From positions 256,971,863-257,035,862 of the forward strand of contig CP136064.1 of assembly GCA_032622095.1 (NCBI GenBank): DNA of 64,000 bases. The letters are read 5' to 3'. Position 1 is the stretch's first letter; the number at the start of each line of letters is the position of its first letter. This DNA comes from Siphonodentalium dalli. Its lineage: Eukaryota > Mollusca > Scaphopoda > Gadilida > Siphonodentaliidae. The notes below the pieces were generated by a model. It was not told the DNA's origin and searched no databases. It saw only the letters and a program-made list of their open reading frames with translations. This document shows, piece by piece, positions 59,688 to 64,000 of this stretch. Made by a program: the position numbers and the translations under genes.

Positions 59688-60013
59688 GAAGGGGTCACTC
59701 TCACCAAAAAATGTGCTGAAGGGTACACAGGTTTTGAAAAATGTGCTGAATGGTACACAGTGTTTGTGATCGGCACTAATGCGGTTACTTAAACTGTGTT
59801 TCTGAAAGTCTAGCGCCTATCAGCAGTTCTTTTTCAGTTCATTTTAATTTTCTTTGGAACATATAAAATTATTCTCTAACAGAAATTATGGCAGACCTGA
59901 AAACTAAAAGTCATTTAGCACGATATTTCAAAACCTGTGTACCCTTCAGCACATTTTCAAAACCTGCATGTATACCCTTCAGCACTTTTTTTTGTGAGAG
60001 TGACTCCTTCAGC
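59688..60013. mobile_element. 326-bp inverted-repeat element with 9-bp target duplication
   Basis: GATACTATA lies at 59,679-59,687 and again at 60,014-60,022. The termini share AAGG(G/A)GTCACTCTCAC followed by AAAAAA-GTGCTGAAGGGTA, inverted, and AAAATGTGCTGAAGGGTACA occurs twice per side. A 9-bp duplication fits Mutator-like elements, but that assignment is tentative. Confidence 0.82.
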
Positions 60014-60157
60014 GATACTATATGTGCAGTGCATTAATTTATGTCCATATTAATTAGATGTTGTTTGGTTTAAACAGATTATGCGATAAGAGGGAGATAT
60101 GTGTGCATTTGAGACATTGTATACGTGTTGATGATTTGGAAATAAAAGGACCTCGTT

Positions 60158-61414
60158 GTAAGTATGATGGATATAAGAGCCATGTATTCGTAGTAAGTAT
60201 GATGGATATAAGAGCCATGTATTCGTAGTAAGTATGATGGATATAAGAGCCATGTATTTGTAGTAAGTATGATGGATATAAGAGCCATGTATTTGTAGTA
60301 AGTATGATGGATATAAGAGCCATGTATTTGTAGTAAGTATGATGGATATAAGAGCCATGTATTCGTAGTAAGTATGATGGATATAAGAGCCATGTATTCG
60401 TAGTAAGTATGATGGATATAAGAGCCATGTATTTGTAGTAAGTATGATGGATATAAGAGCCATGTATTCGTAGTAAGTATGATGGATATAAGAGCCATGT
60501 ATTCGTAGTAAGTATGATGGATATAAGAGCCATGTATTCGTAGTAAGTATGATGGATATAAGAGCCATGTATTTGTAGTAAGTATGATGGATATAAGAGC
60601 CATGTATTTGTAGTTAGTATGATGGATATAAGAGCCATGTATTCGTAGTAAGTATGATGGATATAAGAGCCATGTATTTGTAGTAAGTATGATGGATATA
60701 AGAGCCATGTATTCGTAGTAAGTATGATGGATATAAGAGCCATGTATTTGTAGTAAGTATGATGGATATAAGAGCCATGTATTCGTAGTAAGTATGATGG
60801 ATATAAGAGCCATGTATTCGTAGTAAGTATGATGGATATAAGAGCCATGTATTTGTAGTAAGTATGATGGATATAAGAGCCATGTATTCGTAGTAAGTAT
60901 GATGGATATAAGAGCCATGTATTTGTAGTAAGTATGATGGATATAAGAGCCATGTATTCGTAGTAAGTATGATGGATATAAGAGCCATGTATTTGTAGTA
61001 AGTATGATGGATATAAGAGCCATGTATTCGTAGTAAGTATGATGGATATAAGAGCCATGTATTCGTAGTAAGTATGATGGATATAAGAGCCATGTATTCG
61101 TAGTAAGTATGATGGATATAAGAGCCATGTATTCGTCGTAAGTATGATGGATATAAGAGCCATGTATTTGTAGTAAGTATGATGGATATAAGAGCCATGT
61201 ATTTGTAGTAAGTATGATGGATATAAGAGCCATGTATTTGTAGTAAGTATGATGGATATAAGAGCCATGTATTCGTAGTAAGTATGATGGATATAAGAGC
61301 CATGTATTCGTAGTAAGTATGATGGATATAAGAGCCATGTATTTGTAGTAAGTATGATGGATATAAGAGCCATGTATTCGCAGTAAGTATGATGGATATA
61401 AGAGCCATGTATTT
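60158..61414 (+). repeat. 35-bp minisatellite, ~36 copies
   Basis: The unit contains GTAAGTATGATGGATATAAG then AGCCATGTATT(C/T)GTA. About 36 units are nearly identical; the one frequent difference is C or T in TT(C/T)GTA (20 C, 15 T among units 1-35). Because 35 is not a multiple of 3 and the minus strand has no stop in the unit, three long overlapping minus-strand frames (up to 461 codons) appear, all repeating the same 35 residues. They are not genes. Confidence 0.97.
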
Positions 61415-63246
61415 CCTGCACATTTGACTATGATTGGTTGATAACGATTATAATGATCTGACATATGGATTGTACAACATTCGATCAGATTGATTTGTGT
61501 ATATTTAATTCCATGGAATGTTGTTGCTGTTATTGCTAACGTGCATTAACACTGAATCCCTGACGCTATAAACTAATCTTCAGCAGGATATAAATAAGTA
61601 TATCTTCCGTAATATTGATCAAAATATCAAGATATTTCAACCCATTTCTGTCACAGAATATATTTTTCAATGTAACCTATGATTTGATTATTATGAGAAA
61701 TTAAAACATGGCCATGACGTCATTCCTTTGTTCATGGAGTCCAGTTTATAGGATAATGCATGGTTATTGTCGCGTACATTATGTTCCGAACAACGATCCA
61801 TCATTTTAATAACGAACGCTCAATATCCAAATTAATTAAGTTATTTCACAGTAAACGATTTAGTTTTAAACGACTCACATGTATCATACCATAATATATG
61901 CATGGAGATATATATATGTAGGACATTTTTTAAATCTATCGCAGAAGGAGCTCAGTGTCAGTACGTCTTGTTCAGTCAACGGTTGGAAAAGCAATGTGGC
62001 ACTGCCAGTCCATTATGTTAACAATGGGTTAATGCGTCAAGCCATCAGCAATGAGCGATGGATATGGCCAAACACATGGTACAACTCAGGTGTATTGACC
62101 CCAATCTTGGGTTCATCCATTCTGAACAGTGGTTACGCTTCAGAATAAATTGACTCGGCCATGTTTTAAGTCGGATAATAACTTCAAACTGTACATTATT
62201 TTTTAGCGAATGGAATGATCTCGGCCTGCATGAGTTCATAATCCCTTTAATAGTATCCTTGTTTCCAGGGTTGTATCAAAACTACTAAAACAAAAAAGTC
62301 TCTTTCAGCCTCAAATATTGGACAGTGAAATAGGAAATGTGCAACCGTTTCAATGACACTACATATACAATACCGTGGTTTTCTTTCAACTGCTTGTAGT
62401 TTATGGATCTGCAATCAAAACGTAGCAGAGAGTGGAGAATTAGGCTTTTCCTTGTATAATAGATGTGGACTTGTTCTCCAGAGACGTGGCGACAGGGGGT
62501 CTCAAACCTCCCCAACATTGTTCAAAACGTAGTTCAACAGTTGGCCTGACACCCTTGTTTGATTCGCCAACCTGTAATTAGTGAAGAATTTGAGTTTTTT
62601 AGCAGCATATTTTTCGACTTATGGTCAACAGTTTGGTCTGAAATGGCTATCAATTGGAATTTTCCAAATTCAGGGGGTTGTCTGCATGGTTGGAAATTTC
62701 CAACCCTTAGAAAGTTTGAGATGCCTGTGGATAGTTTCAACCGAAGGGATGCAAATAAAATTTTGTGAAGATAGAAGTTCGGCCTGGTTAAAGGGGCGTG
62801 CAGTTGGAAATTAAGTATTGCTTTCCCCTCCTCCAACTGAGATCCTCGTCTCATTCGTGCACTCGGTCTCCCTGCATCCAGTGGGGCAACACTCTGACAA
62901 AAATGCAACGCAGTGTTCTTTCCCCATCGCTACTCTGTTCTCACCACCATTAGCACATACAGAATGTAAATGTCACACATTTGTTTATCCACGGCTGTTG
63001 TCGCTTATCACAATTCGTTCTCATTTATGCTGAAAACTTAACTAAACTGGCCGTAATCAATTGGAAATCGTCGGATAAGATCACATTTGTGTCGGGAATT
63101 GTCCGATATAGCAGCGCAGAATAGTCCTTCTAACGACTCCTACGTCGAATTGGTCAGAAGTATAAATAGATTTAAGCATCTGAAAGAAGACAAGAGATGT
63201 TGTTTGAACAACTGGCGTCATTAGCGTGAACGGTATTCATGAGCAC
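61415..63246. other. Unassigned sequence
   Basis: Several short open frames (60-124 codons, overlapping on both strands at 61,879-63,033) without recognised domains. TTGGAATTTTCCAA- and TTGGAAATTTCCAA-type palindromic words occur near 62,654 and 62,690, echoing those beside the giant palindrome. Confidence 0.5.
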
Positions 63247-63256
63247 GGTGTTTATC

Positions 63257-63712
63257 GAGCCTGCGTTTAGTGTGCCTGTCATTTGCAGAATGAGGTCCCC
63301 AGAGTGTGAATTTAGTGATGCGATCCCGCACAGCGGGCTAGCATCACCAAATCCACCCTCTGGGGACCTCATGCTGCATGGCCTCATTTGCTATGAGAGA
63401 CATATAAACTCAGACTGAAGTTCCCAAATGGTGAATATTGTGATGTACGCCCACTGGCAACTTCGATTATGCAATGTGTCGTCTGCCAATTTGGGGATAT
63501 AGAGAAACTAAACTAAAAAAGGAATAGAATCTATGTGAAGAAGTTTCTATAGAAATTTGATAATAAAGAAACTTTCCAAAGAAGATGCGGCCTAAGCAGA
63601 ATGAGGTCCCCCAGAGGGTGAATTTAGTTATGCTAGCCCGCTAAATAGCGTCACTAAATGCACCCTCTGGGGACCTCATTCTGAAAATGACAGCCACACT
63701 AAACTCAGGCTT
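63257..63712. mobile_element. 456-bp double-hairpin element with 10-bp flanking duplication
   Basis: GGTGTTTATC lies at 63,247-63,256 and 63,713-63,722. The inverted ends read (G/A)AGCCTG(C/A)GTTTAGTGTG and extend about 55 bp. Each side also contains its own internal hairpin (63,285-63,377 and 63,596-63,684) built from GCAGAATGAGGTCCCC and its complement around a short loop. The layout of two opposed hairpins around an AT-rich core parallels the CCAATGCATTCT elements. The duplication length (9-10 bp) suggests a Mutator-like family; tentative. Confidence 0.85.
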
Positions 63713-63722
63713 GGTGTTTATC

Positions 63723-64000
63723 AGAACGCCTGAATGGGGAGATCTGATACACTGACGTCGTTGGTAGTATCTTTATTGATTGGCTATATTCAGAAAGTTG
63801 TTGAGAAATCTTCGGTTGCATTCCGTGGACAGCTGCTCCGGCAAATTTGAATAAGAACTAACATGTCCTTGTCTTGTTTGTCACGGATAGTTTGATCGTA
63901 TTTCAACTGACGTGAGAGTGACAAATTTTCCACTCAATTGCACAATATCAAAGTCCCTCACAGCCGTAAAGTTCAAACAATATGTGCCACAAACGTCTCG
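63723..64000. other. Unassigned sequence at the window end
   Basis: No gene or repeat recognised. Confidence 0.5.

Noticed and set aside
60050-61464. Long minus-strand open frames of 455, 461, 269 and 172 codons
   Set aside because: They are the same 35-residue peptide read in three frames of a 35-bp tandem repeat with no stop codon; not genes.

Overview
The window is non-coding-rich, AT-rich animal DNA. Three observations support this: two splice-bounded exons of a CLC-6-type chloride/proton exchanger with canonical AG/GT borders, an intact hAT transposase, and dense families of small inverted-repeat transposons, minisatellites and microsatellites. The species cannot be named from sequence alone; an invertebrate (possibly marine) is a reasonable guess. 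There is no sign of bacterial gene organisation. Layout: 1-15.5 kb holds no convincing host gene. It contains small inverted-repeat elements (3.1, 6.5, 8.4-10.2, 10.3, 11.9 kb), a 154-bp tandem array at 12.6-14.0 kb, and two 390-bp TTAA-flanked (piggyBac-like) elements, one of them inserted inside that array. 15,499-29,513 is one giant palindrome: two arms of about 6.99 kb that appear identical except for one base in a T-run, a 28-bp GC-rich spacer, and a 6-bp direct repeat (ATTGGA) immediately outside both ends. It has no convincing genes, but has tandem arrays just inside each end and near the centre. It looks like a giant fold-back transposon and is the most unusual object here. 29.5-40.5 kb is a patchwork: a duplicated repeat family, two tandem broken copies of a retroelement-like ORF (Arg/Lys-rich, Pro-rich, coiled coil), an insertion with a 13-bp target duplication, TTAA elements and a compound CT/TA/TTA microsatellite. 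41.0-44.75 kb holds two head-to-head copies of a TAA-flanked (PIF/Harbinger-like) element. 45,341-48,918 (+) holds the last two coding exons of a CLCN6-like gene, encoding the end of the second CBS domain. A 42-bp minisatellite starts right at its stop codon. 50,117-58,007 is a complete hAT transposon (8-bp target duplication, 14-bp perfect terminal repeats, 802-aa transposase on the minus strand) whose 3' part has been amplified into three tandem units of about 1.79 kb. 58-64 kb holds a third double-hairpin element, a small element with a 9-bp target duplication, a 36-copy 35-bp minisatellite and a double-hairpin element with a 10-bp flanking duplication. How the parts relate: the only host gene seen is the CLCN6-like 3' end; nearly everything else is mobile or repetitive. 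A recurring theme is fold-back architecture at every scale, from 60-bp hairpins, through paired-hairpin elements of about 400 bp and head-to-head copies, to the 14-kb palindrome. Coordinates of diverged repeats are approximate by a few to tens of bases because they were read by eye.
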